DNA of 64,000 bases, from assembly GCA_018266215.1 (NCBI GenBank), contig JAFEAV010000027.1:1-64000 (forward strand), in the 5' to 3' direction. Numbering within the stretch: position 1 is the stretch's first letter; every line of letters begins with the position of its first letter. The notes under the pieces were generated by a model, which worked only from the letters and a program-made list of their open reading frames with translations, was not told where the DNA came from and did no database searches. The DNA comes from Cyanobacteria bacterium SZAS LIN-3 (GTDB lineage: Bacteria > Cyanobacteriota > Vampirovibrionia > Obscuribacterales > Obscuribacteraceae). Positions 16,569 to 26,259 of the stretch are shown piece after piece. The translations under genes and the position numbers were made by a program.

Positions 16569-17252
16569 GTGCCCAAAATACTACTGGTGGAAGACGACAA
16601 AGACCTGGCCGTGATGGTCAGCCAGTGGCTGCAAGCAGAAAATTACTCCCTTGACATTGCTAATGACGGCATGGAGGGATATGAATTTTTACGCCAGGGA
16701 CACTACGACGTTGCCATCCTCGACTGGGATTTGCCCAGAATGACCGGAGTGGAAATCGTACTGAAGTATAGAGCGACCAAGGGCGTCACCCCGATTTTGA
16801 TGCTGACGGGCAAGAGCGGCATCGCCGAAAAAGAAGAAGGGCTCGATGCCGGTGCCGACGACTATCTGGCCAAACCATTTCATATGCGCGAATTATCCGC
16901 GCGTCTGCGGGCCCTCACCCGGAGGCCGACTACAGCCGTTACCAAAGTACTGAAGGTCGGTAATCTGGAGCTCGATGTCGTGAAACACCGCCTCAGTCGC
17001 GACGGTGTTGATATCCACCTGCTGCCCAAAGATTTTGCCCTGCTCGAGTTTTTGATGCGCCACCCCGACGAAGTATTCAGCAGCGATGCTCTCCTGCAGC
17101 GGGTCTGGAACATGGACTCGGAGGCCACCTCCGACGCCGTGCGCACATCGGTAAAGAGACTGCGCAAGAAGCTGGACGAGAGCGACAACGAAGACGATTC
17201 GATTATCGAAAATGTCCGTCGCATCGGCTACAGACTGCGAGCCAAACGCTGA
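16569..17252 (+). CDS. OmpR/PhoB-family response regulator (module 2)
   Basis: A 227-residue response regulator. The GTG at 16569 is chosen over the upstream ATG at 16542 because GGAG sits 7 nt before it and because VPKILLVEDDKD then aligns with residue 1 of the module 1 regulator. The phospho-acceptor Asp is in VAILDWDLPRMTG, the conserved Lys in YLAKPFHMREL, and the winged helix (HLLPKDFALLEFLMRHPDE; SDAVRTSVKRLRKKL; IGYRL) is PhoB-like. It is divergent from the histidine kinase at 14982, its probable partner. The near-identity of recognition-helix residues to module 1 suggests overlapping DNA targets. Confidence 0.93.
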   Translation: MPKILLVEDDKDLAVMVSQWLQAENYSLDIANDGMEGYEFLRQGHYDVAILDWDLPRMTGVEIVLKYRATKGVTPILMLTGKSGIAEKEEGLDAGADDYLAKPFHMRELSARLRALTRRPTTAVTKVLKVGNLELDVVKHRLSRDGVDIHLLPKDFALLEFLMRHPDEVFSSDALLQRVWNMDSEATSDAVRTSVKRLRKKLDESDNEDDSIIENVRRIGYRLRAKR

Positions 17253-17255
17253 GTC

Positions 17256-19823
17256 TCATTTATTGAGAAGGAAACGCGCCAGATAGGGCGCGGTGCGGCT
17301 CTGCGGCGCCCGGGCCAGCTCGCCCGGCGGCCCCTGGGCCACGATTGAACCACCTTCGTCACCGGCTCCGGGCCCGACATCGATAACCCAGTCGCTGCCG
17401 CCGACCACACGCATTTCATGCTCGACCACAATCACGGTATTACCCGCGTCCACCAGCCCCTGCAACTGCGTCATGAGCTTTTCCACATCGGCCGCGTGCA
17501 GACCGGTGGTGGGCTCATCCAGCACATAAAGAGTATCGCCGCGATGCAGGCGCTGCAGTTCGGTCGCCAGTTTTATGCGCTGTGCTTCTCCACCGGAAAG
17601 CTCGGTCGCAGGCTGACCCAGCCGCAGATAGCCGAGCCCGACTTCTCGCAGCACATGCAGGGCGCGCCGGATCGCGGGCTCATCAGCAAAAAATTCATAG
17701 GCAGCGTCAACCGTCATGGCCAGCACATCGGCGATATTCTTGTCTCGATATCTGATGTCCAGAGTTTTTGCGTTGTAGCGCGCGCCCTTGCAGGTCGGAC
17801 AGGGGGCGTAAACGCTGGGCAAGAAGAGCAATTCCACCATGACGAAACCCTCGCCTTCGCAGTGCTCGCAGCGGCCCTTGGCCACGTTGAAGGAAAATCT
17901 GCCGACATCATATTTGCGAGCCCGAGCCGCCTTCGTAGCTGCAAAGAGTTTGCGCACGTGGTCAAAGAGTCCGGTATACGTGGCGAGATTGGAACGCGGG
18001 GTGCGACCGATTGCTTTTTGATCGACCACCACCAGACGCTTCACGCCTTCCATGCCTGATACAATGCGGCCCTCGGTTGGAGCCGTTTCCACCCGCTCCA
18101 GGACCTCGCCCTCGTCCTCCTCGACAGGCAGAGGATGCCCCAGTGCCCCGGCCACCAGCTCCACCAGAGCCTGGCTCACCAGGCTGGACTTACCAGAACC
18201 GGATACCCCGGTGACTGTGGTGAAAGCACCCAGGGGAAATGAAACATCCAGGCCATTTAAATTATTGCGCCGCACACCGCTCAGCTTCAACCAGCCTTTC
18301 GGCTTGCGCGGTGAAGAGACCGGCCCTTTGCCATTTCCCGTCGCCCCGGGAAAAAGATAACGACGGGTGTGCGAGGCCTCTACTCGGGCAAGCCCTTCGG
18401 CCGGACCGCTATACAAGATATAACCACCGTCCACTCCGGCGGCGGGCCCGACATCGACAATCCAGTCGGCGCGCTGAATAACGTCGAGATCGTGCTCGAC
18501 TACAAAGAGCGAATTGCCGGCGCGCTTTAATTGCGCCAGAGCATCGAGCAGGGACTCGGTATCGGCTGGATGCAGACCGGCTGAGGGCTCGTCCAGGACA
18601 TAGACGACGCCAAAAAGATTGGAGCGCACCTGGGTGGCCAGACGCAGACGCTGCAACTCTCCTGGAGAAAGAGTCGGGGTGCTGCGATCGAGCGAGAGAT
18701 AGCCAAGCCCCAGGCCCAACAACACATCAATGCGACTGATCAGATCCTCGGCAATGCGCTGGGCGACTATGGCTTGCTCGGGATGCTCGCGGGCAATCTT
18801 AGCAAAGCCCTTGCCGCTGCCATCGGCAAAACCAGCCAGAGTAGCGGCCAGTACTTTGATCGGCTGGGAGGCAATCTCGGCAATATCATAGCCGGCAAAT
18901 TTTACCGACAGCGATTCCTTGCGCAAACGCTTACCCTTGCAGGCGCTGCACTCGGCACTGACCATATATTTCATCACCCGCTTCTTCATGAGCGGACTCT
19001 GGGTATTGGCAAAATTGTAGAAAACATGCCGCTTGGCGCTGGAAAAGTTACCGTGGTAACTGGGTTCCATTTTGCTTTTCAGCGCCGCTTTCACTTCTCT
19101 GGCGTCAAAACCGGCATAAACAGGCACAACCGGCTGATCGTCGGTGAATAAAATCCAGTCGCGATCTTTTTTCGGCAATTCGCGCCAGGGCTTGTCTATG
19201 TCATAGCCCAGCGTAACCAGCATGTCGCGCAGATTTTGCCCGTGCCAGGCCGGTGGCCAGGCGGCCACGGCGCGCTCGCGAATAGTAAGCGTGTCGTCGG
19301 GCACCATGGATTTTTCGGTCACTTCATAGCGGCGCCCCAATCCATGACACTCGGGGCAGGCGCCCGCCGGGGTGTTGGTGGAGAAAGCCTCGGCCTCAAG
19401 ATGCTCTTGATTAGCCGGATAAGTGCCGGCGCGCGAATAAAGCATGCGCAGCAGGTTAGAGAGAGTAGTGACACTGCCCACCGATGAGCGCGTCGTGGGC
19501 GTGCCGCGTTGTTGCTGCAAAGCCACCGCCGGTGGCAGGCCGTCTATCTCATCAACATCGGGCACGCTCATCTGATGAAATAATCTGCGCGCATAAGGAG
19601 AAACCGATTCCAGATAGCGGCGCTGGGCCTCGGCATAGAGCGTGCCGAAAGCCAGTGAAGACTTACCAGAGCCCGAAACACCGGTGAAGACCACCAGGGC
19701 GTCCCGCGGGATAGTCAGACTGACGTTTTTGAGATTATGCTCCCGAGCGCCACGCACGCGTACATAGCCGTTTGAGTCGTCCGCTAAGCCTGGACGAATA
19801 TCGGTTTTGCCGTTTTGCTTCAT
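17256..19823 (-). CDS. UvrA2-type ABC ATPase (UvrA paralog lacking the UvrB-binding domain)
   Basis: An 855-residue UvrA-family protein with two ABC ATPase halves: Walker [21 protein letters not shown] near residue 50 and [15 protein letters not shown] near 545, signature loops [14 protein letters not shown] and [16 protein letters not shown], and Walker [13 protein letters not shown] and [12 protein letters not shown]. Zinc-finger cysteines are seen as [26 protein letters not shown] and CPTCKGAR. Classical UvrA is about 940 residues; here the insertion after the first Walker A that holds the UvrB-binding domain is missing ([10 protein letters not shown] runs directly to EAFSTN). Such UvrA2 proteins are linked to tolerance of DNA-intercalating drugs rather than core excision repair. 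It starts with ATG and is convergent with module 2. Confidence 0.9.
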   Translation of the reverse strand: MKQNGKTDIRPGLADDSNGYVRVRGAREHNLKNVSLTIPRDALVVFTGVSGSGKSSLAFGTLYAEAQRRYLESVSPYARRLFHQMSVPDVDEIDGLPPAVALQQQRGTPTTRSSVGSVTTLSNLLRMLYSRAGTYPANQEHLEAEAFSTNTPAGACPECHGLGRRYEVTEKSMVPDDTLTIRERAVAAWPPAWHGQNLRDMLVTLGYDIDKPWRELPKKDRDWILFTDDQPVVPVYAGFDAREVKAALKSKMEPSYHGNFSSAKRHVFYNFANTQSPLMKKRVMKYMVSAECSACKGKRLRKESLSVKFAGYDIAEIASQPIKVLAATLAGFADGSGKGFAKIAREHPEQAIVAQRIAEDLISRIDVLLGLGLGYLSLDRSTPTLSPGELQRLRLATQVRSNLFGVVYVLDEPSAGLHPADTESLLDALAQLKRAGNSLFVVEHDLDVIQRADWIVDVGPAAGVDGGYILYSGPAEGLARVEASHTRRYLFPGATGNGKGPVSSPRKPKGWLKLSGVRRNNLNGLDVSFPLGAFTTVTGVSGSGKSSLVSQALVELVAGALGHPLPVEEDEGEVLERVETAPTEGRIVSGMEGVKRLVVVDQKAIGRTPRSNLATYTGLFDHVRKLFAATKAARARKYDVGRFSFNVAKGRCEHCEGEGFVMVELLFLPSVYAPCPTCKGARYNAKTLDIRYRDKNIADVLAMTVDAAYEFFADEPAIRRALHVLREVGLGYLRLGQPATELSGGEAQRIKLATELQRLHRGDTLYVLDEPTTGLHAADVEKLMTQLQGLVDAGNTVIVVEHEMRVVGGSDWVIDVGPGAGDEGGSIVAQGPPGELARAPQSRTAPYLARFLLNK

Positions 19824-19955
19824 TGTTAAAGCTTACCAGCAAATGTTTTACAGCGCCCCATTCACTTTACATCGACGCTCTCTTCCTTTTATGGTTTATG
19901 GCACATTTCACCGCCGCCACGGTCTATAGTCTCAATCAGCGCAAGAGGGACAGCC

Positions 19956-20732
19956 GTGCTCGCAACCAATGAACAGCAAAAAGTCGTGCTGGAAAAACTG
20001 CCGCAAATTACGCTGGCCTTCTGGATCATGAAAATATCCGCCACCACCCTTGGTGAAACCGCGGGAGACCTTCTATCCATGACGCTGAAAGTTGGCTACG
20101 CCATCAGCTGCGTCATTCTGCTCAGCATTTTCCTGACCGTCCTGATCATCCAGCTGAGAAGCAAAAACTATCATCCCTTTCTTTACTGGTCGGTGATCCT
20201 CGCCACCAGCACCGCCGGCACTACCATGTCCGACTTCATGGATCGCACACTGGGCTGGGGCTACGCCACCGGTTCTCTCGTATTAGTCACGGCGCTGGCG
20301 ACGATCCTGTGCGTCTGGCGCTTCACCACCGGTTCGCTGTCTGTCACTAACGTCAAGACAGTCAAAGACGAATCGTTTTACTGGGCGGCGATACTTGTAT
20401 CAAACACCCTGGGCACCGCCCTCGGTGACTACCTGGCCGACAGCTCCGGTCTGGGATTTGCAGGCGGCGCGGCCCTCATTGCCGGTTTAATTGCTCTGGT
20501 GATAGCGGCCAAATACCTGACTAAAATATCTCGTGTCTTACTCTTCTGGATAGCCTTTGTCCTGACTCGACCGTTCGGCGCCACCATGGGCGACCTCTTA
20601 ACGAAAACGCCTCAGCAGGGAGGCCTGGGTTTCGGCACCGTAGGCTCATCGCTGGTGCTGCTGGCTATACTTGTAGCGCTGATTTTGTGGACATATCGCA
20701 AACTGGGGAGTGGGGCGGTGGTAAATGGCTAG
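19956..20732 (+). CDS. COG4705-like integral membrane protein with four internal repeats
   Basis: A 258-residue polytopic membrane protein with about eight hydrophobic segments. The GTG start is supported by AGAGGGA 5-6 nt upstream. One motif occurs four times: TTLGETAGDLLSMTLKVGYA, TSTAGTTMSDFMDRTLGWGY, SNTLGTALGDYLADSSGLGF and TRPFGATMGDLLTKTPQQGG, each at the end of one helix and before the next. This matches uncharacterised membrane-anchored proteins of the COG4705 type. Fourfold repetition with buried Asp/Thr suggests a transporter or channel made by duplication; no substrate is known. Its 3' end overlaps the convergent TPR gene by 4 nt. Confidence 0.8.
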   Translation: MLATNEQQKVVLEKLPQITLAFWIMKISATTLGETAGDLLSMTLKVGYAISCVILLSIFLTVLIIQLRSKNYHPFLYWSVILATSTAGTTMSDFMDRTLGWGYATGSLVLVTALATILCVWRFTTGSLSVTNVKTVKDESFYWAAILVSNTLGTALGDYLADSSGLGFAGGAALIAGLIALVIAAKYLTKISRVLLFWIAFVLTRPFGATMGDLLTKTPQQGGLGFGTVGSSLVLLAILVALILWTYRKLGSGAVVNG

Positions 20733-21592
20733 AAGCTGATACCGTCGGTGTTGCACCACCACCGTGGGCTATCCGGGGAACTAACACAGCCGCCCGGGTG
20801 GAAGCCAACCGCTGGTCCATGCAGCAAACCGTAGCCGATGGGCACGACATTTTCAGCCGAACCGCACTTTGGACAGTGCTTGTCGTCCAGCTGGGCCTGG
20901 ATCTTAGCAGCCTCATTTTTCCGGCCCGAATTTGTGTAGAGTTGTTGTAAGCGCAAACGAATAGCACGCACCGCTCCTGGTGCCTGAGTCAGTTCTTTAC
21001 TGGCCAACTGATCAGTCAATTCCTTTTCCGCCAGCCTGGCGTTGCCCTCGGCCTCATAGGACCGCGAGATACCCATATGTGCCGGCAGAGAATACTGGGC
21101 ATCTTTGGCCTTTATTATGTTTTCAAAGATATTTCTTGCTTTATCGTACATCTTGCCGGTCATATAAGCCTCGGCCGCCTCCAGAGCCGCGGGCGAGCCC
21201 CACTCCGGTTGAATCTTGGCCAGATTCCGACTGATCTCCAGATACTTAGCCGCAGCATCGTCATAGCGACCCATTGCCGTCAAAATGGCGGCCTGACCCC
21301 TCATATTTTCACCAATTTGGCTACGCTGAAGGTCCCTGGCCCAGGACCATTCGTAATGCTGTTCCTGCCACTCATCTAGCGCACGCTGCCTCAAGGTCAG
21401 AGCTCTTTGAAGCTCCCCTTTATTGAAAGCTTCCCCGGCGGGATAAGCATAAGCTTGATTAATAAAGTTATGCAGTTTCGACGCAGCTGCTTCCTCTTCG
21501 CGCTCGTCCCCGGCCAGGGCCGGAGCATTCAGAGTGAGCACCATCGCCGCAGTGATCAACATTACCCGATAGAGTTGGCAACGCTGAGACAT
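20729..21592 (-). CDS. Secreted TPR protein with C-terminal Cys motif
   Basis: A 287-residue exported protein with signal peptide VMLITAAMVLTLNAPALAG. The mature part is a run of TPR-like helix pairs (AAILTAMGRYDDAAAKYLEI; AAEAYMTGKMYDKARNIFE; LQQLYTNSGRKNEAAKIQ), usually a protein-binding scaffold. The tail carries CPKCG and later Cys and Trp residues (GGCVSSPDSPRWWC), which could bind a metal or form disulfides in the periplasm. Its ATG directly abuts the TGA of the upstream TPR gene (zero gap), so the pair should be translationally coupled. Confidence 0.75.
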   Translation of the reverse strand: MSQRCQLYRVMLITAAMVLTLNAPALAGDEREEEAAASKLHNFINQAYAYPAGEAFNKGELQRALTLRQRALDEWQEQHYEWSWARDLQRSQIGENMRGQAAILTAMGRYDDAAAKYLEISRNLAKIQPEWGSPAALEAAEAYMTGKMYDKARNIFENIIKAKDAQYSLPAHMGISRSYEAEGNARLAEKELTDQLASKELTQAPGAVRAIRLRLQQLYTNSGRKNEAAKIQAQLDDKHCPKCGSAENVVPIGYGLLHGPAVGFHPGGCVSSPDSPRWWCNTDGISF

Positions 21593-23583
21593 TCAATACC
21601 CCTCGCACTTTTGATAATCATTGAGCAAATTCTTGACCGCATCAATATTTGACTCGGTCCAATTCTGAGCTTTGGAAAGAGCAAGCAGCTTCTCCGTCGG
21701 TTCCATCATACCTTTTCCCATTCGGGCCCCGCCTGCACTCATAAATACTTCAATCACTTTGGTCTGGAGATCGGCCGAAAATTGTGGCTTCAACTCTATC
21801 AATTTTACGATTTCCCAAGCAAACGGTACGCCGGAATCCTGCCCATTCGTAGTCTGTTGCTTAAACAACTCCAGGGCCTCGTCATATTTGTGCTGCCCGA
21901 TAAGAGCGCGACCAAGGTAAATTTTGACCTGAGAATTTTGCTGGTCAACAATCTCGGTGCCAGTTGCTTGCACACACTGCAGGACGGCTTCAGCTTGAGC
22001 ATATCTGCCCTCAGCAAGATAAATTTCACCAAGCTTGTAGCGCACAGCGGAAAGCTCCGCCTCTATTTCGAATTTATGATTTTCCGCCACCTGTTGCGGC
22101 GTAAGAGCACTTTCGTTGGGTTGGGGCCGGGACCAGAGTGCTTGCTTTTTCTTTGTTCTAACATCGATTACATGCTGAGCAAAAGCCTCGCCAACATCGA
22201 GTTTGCCCTGTCTTATACAGACGTCCATGATTTTGGCCAGTATGTCCACATAAGGATTCTGAATCGTTTCTTGATCATTCAGGGACTTCTCAATGTCCGG
22301 GGTGATTGCACTATATTTTCCCGCGCAAGCAGCAAAATAAGAACGATCCGCATCCACCCACGCCGCATAGTTGGCAGACGGAGAATGACTGGTCAAAGCA
22401 GTTTCCAGCAATCTATAAGCCTTTTCACCCTCGCCGTTGTATGCATAAGCCTGGGCCAGGATATCCATATAATGAACAATGCGTTCCTGGCGCTCGGTCT
22501 CCGTAGCAGGTGGACTCAGTGAAATTGAAGAAATCACATCATCAACGTGCCCAACAGATTTGTACAGGAGCTCCCAGTATTTATTTGTTCTCCCGGTTTG
22601 ATTTCCCGGCAATAGAAAAAGCTCGGCACTGACATACAGTCTGGTGTTGGCCAGTTCGTCGGCTTCGGTAAGTGGAAGAATCCGCTCCAATAGATCCTGA
22701 GCTTCGGCAGTCCTCTTTTTTGCCGCATAGGCCCTGGCCAGATGAATCAAGCGACCAAGATGCGACTGCATATGCTTACTTTGCTTCCTTTCGCTGAGCA
22801 AAAGCGCATCCACCATCGTTCGAGCTTCAGCATATTTTTCTGAAACAACGGCCTTGTACGCCTCCGCCGCCGACTGCCAATCAGTGTCACAGGGTATCTT
22901 CTCGTGCCCGTCATAGCGATAGATACTGGGCCCCTTGCCGTTCAGCTCCTCTTCTATGTTGCGGCCCTGTCTCTGTACAGATGCGGCTTTCGCCGAATCG
23001 CCCTGCTCCTTGAGATAATCGCTGTAAGCAAAAAACACAGTGCCCTGAATGTTCTTGGGGCCGAGAGCGAAAAAGCGGCTGTTAAGTAGATTTGTATAAA
23101 TCGAGTCGGCCAATTGGCGACGGCCGGTCCGGCTGTAGTAGTGCGCCGTATCGATCACCCCAAGCGTGCCGTCCACGCCCAGGTCGGCCAGGTGGCGCTT
23201 CGACAGGGAAAGCGCCTTTGCCGCCGCCACAGGCGTCAGTTCAAAAAGACCGTATTTGTCCACGTACGAAACAGCGTAAGGCAGTGTCCAACCTGATTCA
23301 AAGCCGTCCTCGGGCCGCACTGAATAAGGCCGACCCAGAAGATAATCTCGCACCTCGGCACCGGAACGCAGCCCCTCATCGCTTTCCAGCGGGATCCGGA
23401 TATCCTCACGTACCCACATGTTGAAGTCACGCTGGTCGTAAAACTGGCATTGCGAATCCCTCATCGGCAGGAAATGCGGTAAAGACGCATAGCCCGGCTG
23501 CGACAGCCCATGAGTGAGAGAGAGCGCGAGAACGGCAGCCAGGAAGGTCGTGACTGCTCTCGATGATTTTTTTGTGATTTCAT
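21593..23583 (-). pseudogene. Secreted TPR protein with an apparent -1 frameshift in its signal peptide
   Basis: An open frame of 623 codons runs from 23464, but that start gives no export signal. Upstream in the same frame lies a perfect signal-peptide core (SSRAVTTFLAAVLALSL, then QPGYA) with no start codon. An ATG at 23583 begins MKSQK in a neighbouring frame and meets this core at a run of seven A (T7 at 23567-23573 on the plus strand). One extra A would join them into a 663-residue exported protein. The body is TPR-like (ADSIYTNLLNSRFFALG; AEAVLQCVQ; KYDEALELFKQQT). The shift may be a sequencing error, a recent mutation or slippage-based on/off switching. Confidence 0.6.
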
Positions 23584-23695
23584 TGATACCCAGAGATCGA
23601 CATCGTCATATCAGTATATTTTATCTGGCCGCCGGGCATTCCAAGGTGATAGATTAACCCTTCACTTACCACCATGATGCCCGGGAGACTGACAA

Positions 23696-24091
23696 ATGGT
23701 TACTTTGGAAGACGCAAGAAGAGTCATTGCCGCCGCTGAAAAGAAAGCAGCCGAAATCGGCCAGCCCATGAACATCGCCGTAGCCGACGCCGGTGGCAAC
23801 CTGGTCTCGCACGTGCGCATGGACAATGCCTGGCTGGGCAGCATCGACATTTCAATCAAAAAGGCCTACACCTCGCGCGCCTTCGACATTTCCACCAAGG
23901 ACCTGGCCAGCCACAGCCAATCGGGCGGACAGTTCTTCGGCATCAACGCCTCAAATGACGGCAAAATCATGATTTTCGCCGGCGGCATTCCGCTCAAGAA
24001 AGACGGCAAAGTCGTGGGCGCCATCGGTGTTAGCGGCGGCAGCGGCGAACAGGACCACGCAGTAGCCGAGGCCGGCGCCGCGGCGTTCTAG
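23696..24091 (+). CDS. GlcG/HbpS family protein
   Basis: A 131-residue protein filling the whole GlcG/HbpS domain: LEDARRVIAAAEKKAAEIG, NIAVADAGGNLVSHVRMD, SIKKAYTSRAF, GGIPLKKDGKVVGAIGVSGG and a final EQDHAVAEAGAAAF. Family members bind heme or act as small ligand-binding accessory proteins; HbpS senses heme and redox in Streptomyces. GGGAG about 8 nt upstream supports the ATG. No signal peptide is present, so it is expected in the cytoplasm. It stands alone with 104 bp to the next gene. Confidence 0.88.
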   Translation: MVTLEDARRVIAAAEKKAAEIGQPMNIAVADAGGNLVSHVRMDNAWLGSIDISIKKAYTSRAFDISTKDLASHSQSGGQFFGINASNDGKIMIFAGGIPLKKDGKVVGAIGVSGGSGEQDHAVAEAGAAAF

Positions 24092-24195
24092 ACAGCGCAC
24101 AATCTCCACAAAAGGGTCCGATTAGTAAGATCTCGCCCCCTGGGGTAGGATGGAACTGGAGGCCCGCGCGACTTTTTTAGTGTGGAGAAAAAACC

Positions 24196-24738
24196 ATGAT
24201 AATGGCCGATACCCTGGCAATTTTCCTGTCGGTTCTGGGCTTCCTTCTTGCCCTGCCGGGACTCTGGTTACTGTGCCGGGGCTTGTGGCCGCAGGTTGTG
24301 CAAAACGCCACCGAAGACTGCCAGCGCGGTCTACTGTTTCCTTTCCTGGTGGGAATACCGCTGGCCGTCACAGCCTTCATCGCCACAGTCGCCGCCAGCA
24401 AAGGTCTGGGCGGAGCCAGCGGCTTTGTTTCTCTGGCCATAGTCTGCCTCTTCGTGCTTTTCGCCAGTACCGGCATCGCCGGGTTAACGACCTCGATCGG
24501 CATGAAACTACCTTCCCCGGCCGACGCCGACCGCCCGTGGCAGGCGACAATTCGCGGCAGCATTGTCCTGGAACTGGCCTTTCTTTTGCCCATACTGGGC
24601 TGGTTTCTCATCCTGCCCTCGGCCATCATAATCGGCTCCGGCTGCGCCCTGCGCTCGATCATCACCAATTTTAAAAACAGCCAGCGCAAGGCGAAAGCCC
24701 CTGAGCTGGGCCTTGGCGGAACACTCGGAGCTGCCTGA
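24196..24738 (+). CDS. Four-helix membrane protein, first gene of the DUF1800/DUF1501 operon
   Basis: A 180-residue integral membrane protein with four hydrophobic segments (near residues 5-28, 48-67, 76-97 and 120-150). GGAG lies 8 nt upstream of the ATG. The C-terminus is basic (NFKNSQRKAKAPE) and should be cytoplasmic. No family is recognised. Its TGA overlaps the ATG of the DUF1800 gene by 1 nt, so it is coupled to the two secreted proteins that follow and may be their membrane partner; that is inference from position. Confidence 0.65.
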   Translation: MIMADTLAIFLSVLGFLLALPGLWLLCRGLWPQVVQNATEDCQRGLLFPFLVGIPLAVTAFIATVAASKGLGGASGFVSLAIVCLFVLFASTGIAGLTTSIGMKLPSPADADRPWQATIRGSIVLELAFLLPILGWFLILPSAIIIGSGCALRSIITNFKNSQRKAKAPELGLGGTLGAA

Positions 24739-26258
24739 TGGCTGTTTCAAGACGCAAATTATTGCAGGGCGCACTGGTGGCAGCGGGCACCGTGCCACTG
24801 TTTGGCTGCGAAAGCCTGACGTCAAAAGCGACCCAGTGGCTGGGGCAGGACATTCCCGAAAAGTCATCGGTGGCCGAAAGCAAAGAAATCGACCGCGATT
24901 TTCACCTGCTCTCGCGGGCCACCTACGGCATCTGGCCCGGCGATCTGGACCGCCTTAGAAACATGGGGGCGGCCGCCTGGCTCGACGAACAGCTACATCC
25001 AGAGCGCATCGACGACCGCGCCTGCGAACTGCGCGCCCGCCGGTTTGAATCCATCCATCTGGATACCGCCACCTGCTTCGAATTCAAAAAACCATTCCTG
25101 CGCGATGAGCTGACGCGCCACGCACTCGTGCGCGCAATCTACAGCAGGCGCCAGCTCTACGAAGTGATGGTCGGATTCTGGTCGGACCATCTCAACATCG
25201 ACATCGGCAAGGGCGACGCCATCTACGCCAAGGCCACCGACGACCGCACGGTTATACGACCGCACGCCCTGGGGAAATTTCGCGATCTCATCGCCGCATC
25301 GGCGACATCGGCAGCCATGCTCATTTATCTGGACGGGAAAGAAAACCGCCGGCCATCGCCGCAGAGCATCCCCAACGAAAACTACGGCCGCGAGCTGCTC
25401 GAGCTGCACACCCTGGGCGTGGACGGCGGCTATACGCAAAAGGACGTGTACGAGGTGGCCCGCTGCCTGACCGGTTGGAGCATTCACACGCCCTGGCAGA
25501 GGGGCCAGGTCTTTTTCGACCCGGCGCAGCACGATGACGGTGCCAAGCAGGTTCTGGGCCACACCATCGCCGCCGGCGGCGGTGAAAAAGATCTGCAGAG
25601 CGTGCTCGACATTGTCTGCAAACACCCATCCACAGCCAGACATATAGCAGGAAAACTGGCCAAACACTTCGTCTGCGAGGACCCGCCGCCCAAATTAGTG
25701 GAAAAAATCGCCGAAACTTTCACGCGCACCGACGGCGATATAAAGTCGCTGCTCAGCTGTATTTTTACCGAAGCCGAGTTTTACAAACATCCCGGTGCCA
25801 AAATCAAACGCCCCTTCCATTTTATCGCCAGCTCACTGCGCGCTCTGGCCGCCGATACCTACGCCCACCAGAGTCTGACCGAATATCTCAATCGTATGGG
25901 CCAGGGCACTTTCCAGTATCCGACCCCGGACGGCTATCCAGACATTGGCTCACGCTGGGTCTCGACAATGCTGTGGCGCTGGAATTTCGCCCTCGGTGTC
26001 TGCTGCAACAGCGTGCCGGATGTGAGCGCGGACCTGCCCAGACTTGCCACCGCCATTGGTGCTATTACCGCGCCCGACAAGACCGACAAAATCGACATCT
26101 ACAATCTCTTTGCACACTTCATCGGTCGCAAGCCCACGGAGGCTGAGCTCGGTGCTCTGCGGGAATACCTGGCCCAGTCCAGAGGCAAAGCCAGCGCCGC
26201 GCAAAAACAAGAGCTGGTCGGCCTGGTGCTGGCTTCCCCTGCTTTCCAGAGGTGCTAG
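24738..26258 (+). CDS. DUF1800 family secreted protein (Tat/lipoprotein signal)
   Basis: A 506-residue DUF1800 protein. The N-terminus MAVSRRKLLQGALVAAGTVP carries a twin-arginine motif followed by a lipobox LFGC, suggesting export in folded form and lipidation. Typical DUF1800 blocks are present: FHLLSRATYG, VGFWSDHLNI, NENYGRELLELHTLGVDGGY, TQKDVYEVARCLTGW, KHPSTARHIAGKLAKHFV and a C-terminal LVLASPAFQRC. DUF1800 proteins are nearly always encoded with DUF1501 partners, as here, with only 1 bp between the genes. The pair is common in Planctomycetes and other large-genome bacteria; its function is not established. Confidence 0.9.
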   Translation: MAVSRRKLLQGALVAAGTVPLFGCESLTSKATQWLGQDIPEKSSVAESKEIDRDFHLLSRATYGIWPGDLDRLRNMGAAAWLDEQLHPERIDDRACELRARRFESIHLDTATCFEFKKPFLRDELTRHALVRAIYSRRQLYEVMVGFWSDHLNIDIGKGDAIYAKATDDRTVIRPHALGKFRDLIAASATSAAMLIYLDGKENRRPSPQSIPNENYGRELLELHTLGVDGGYTQKDVYEVARCLTGWSIHTPWQRGQVFFDPAQHDDGAKQVLGHTIAAGGGEKDLQSVLDIVCKHPSTARHIAGKLAKHFVCEDPPPKLVEKIAETFTRTDGDIKSLLSCIFTEAEFYKHPGAKIKRPFHFIASSLRALAADTYAHQSLTEYLNRMGQGTFQYPTPDGYPDIGSRWVSTMLWRWNFALGVCCNSVPDVSADLPRLATAIGAITAPDKTDKIDIYNLFAHFIGRKPTEAELGALREYLAQSRGKASAAQKQELVGLVLASPAFQRC

Positions 26259-26259
26259 C

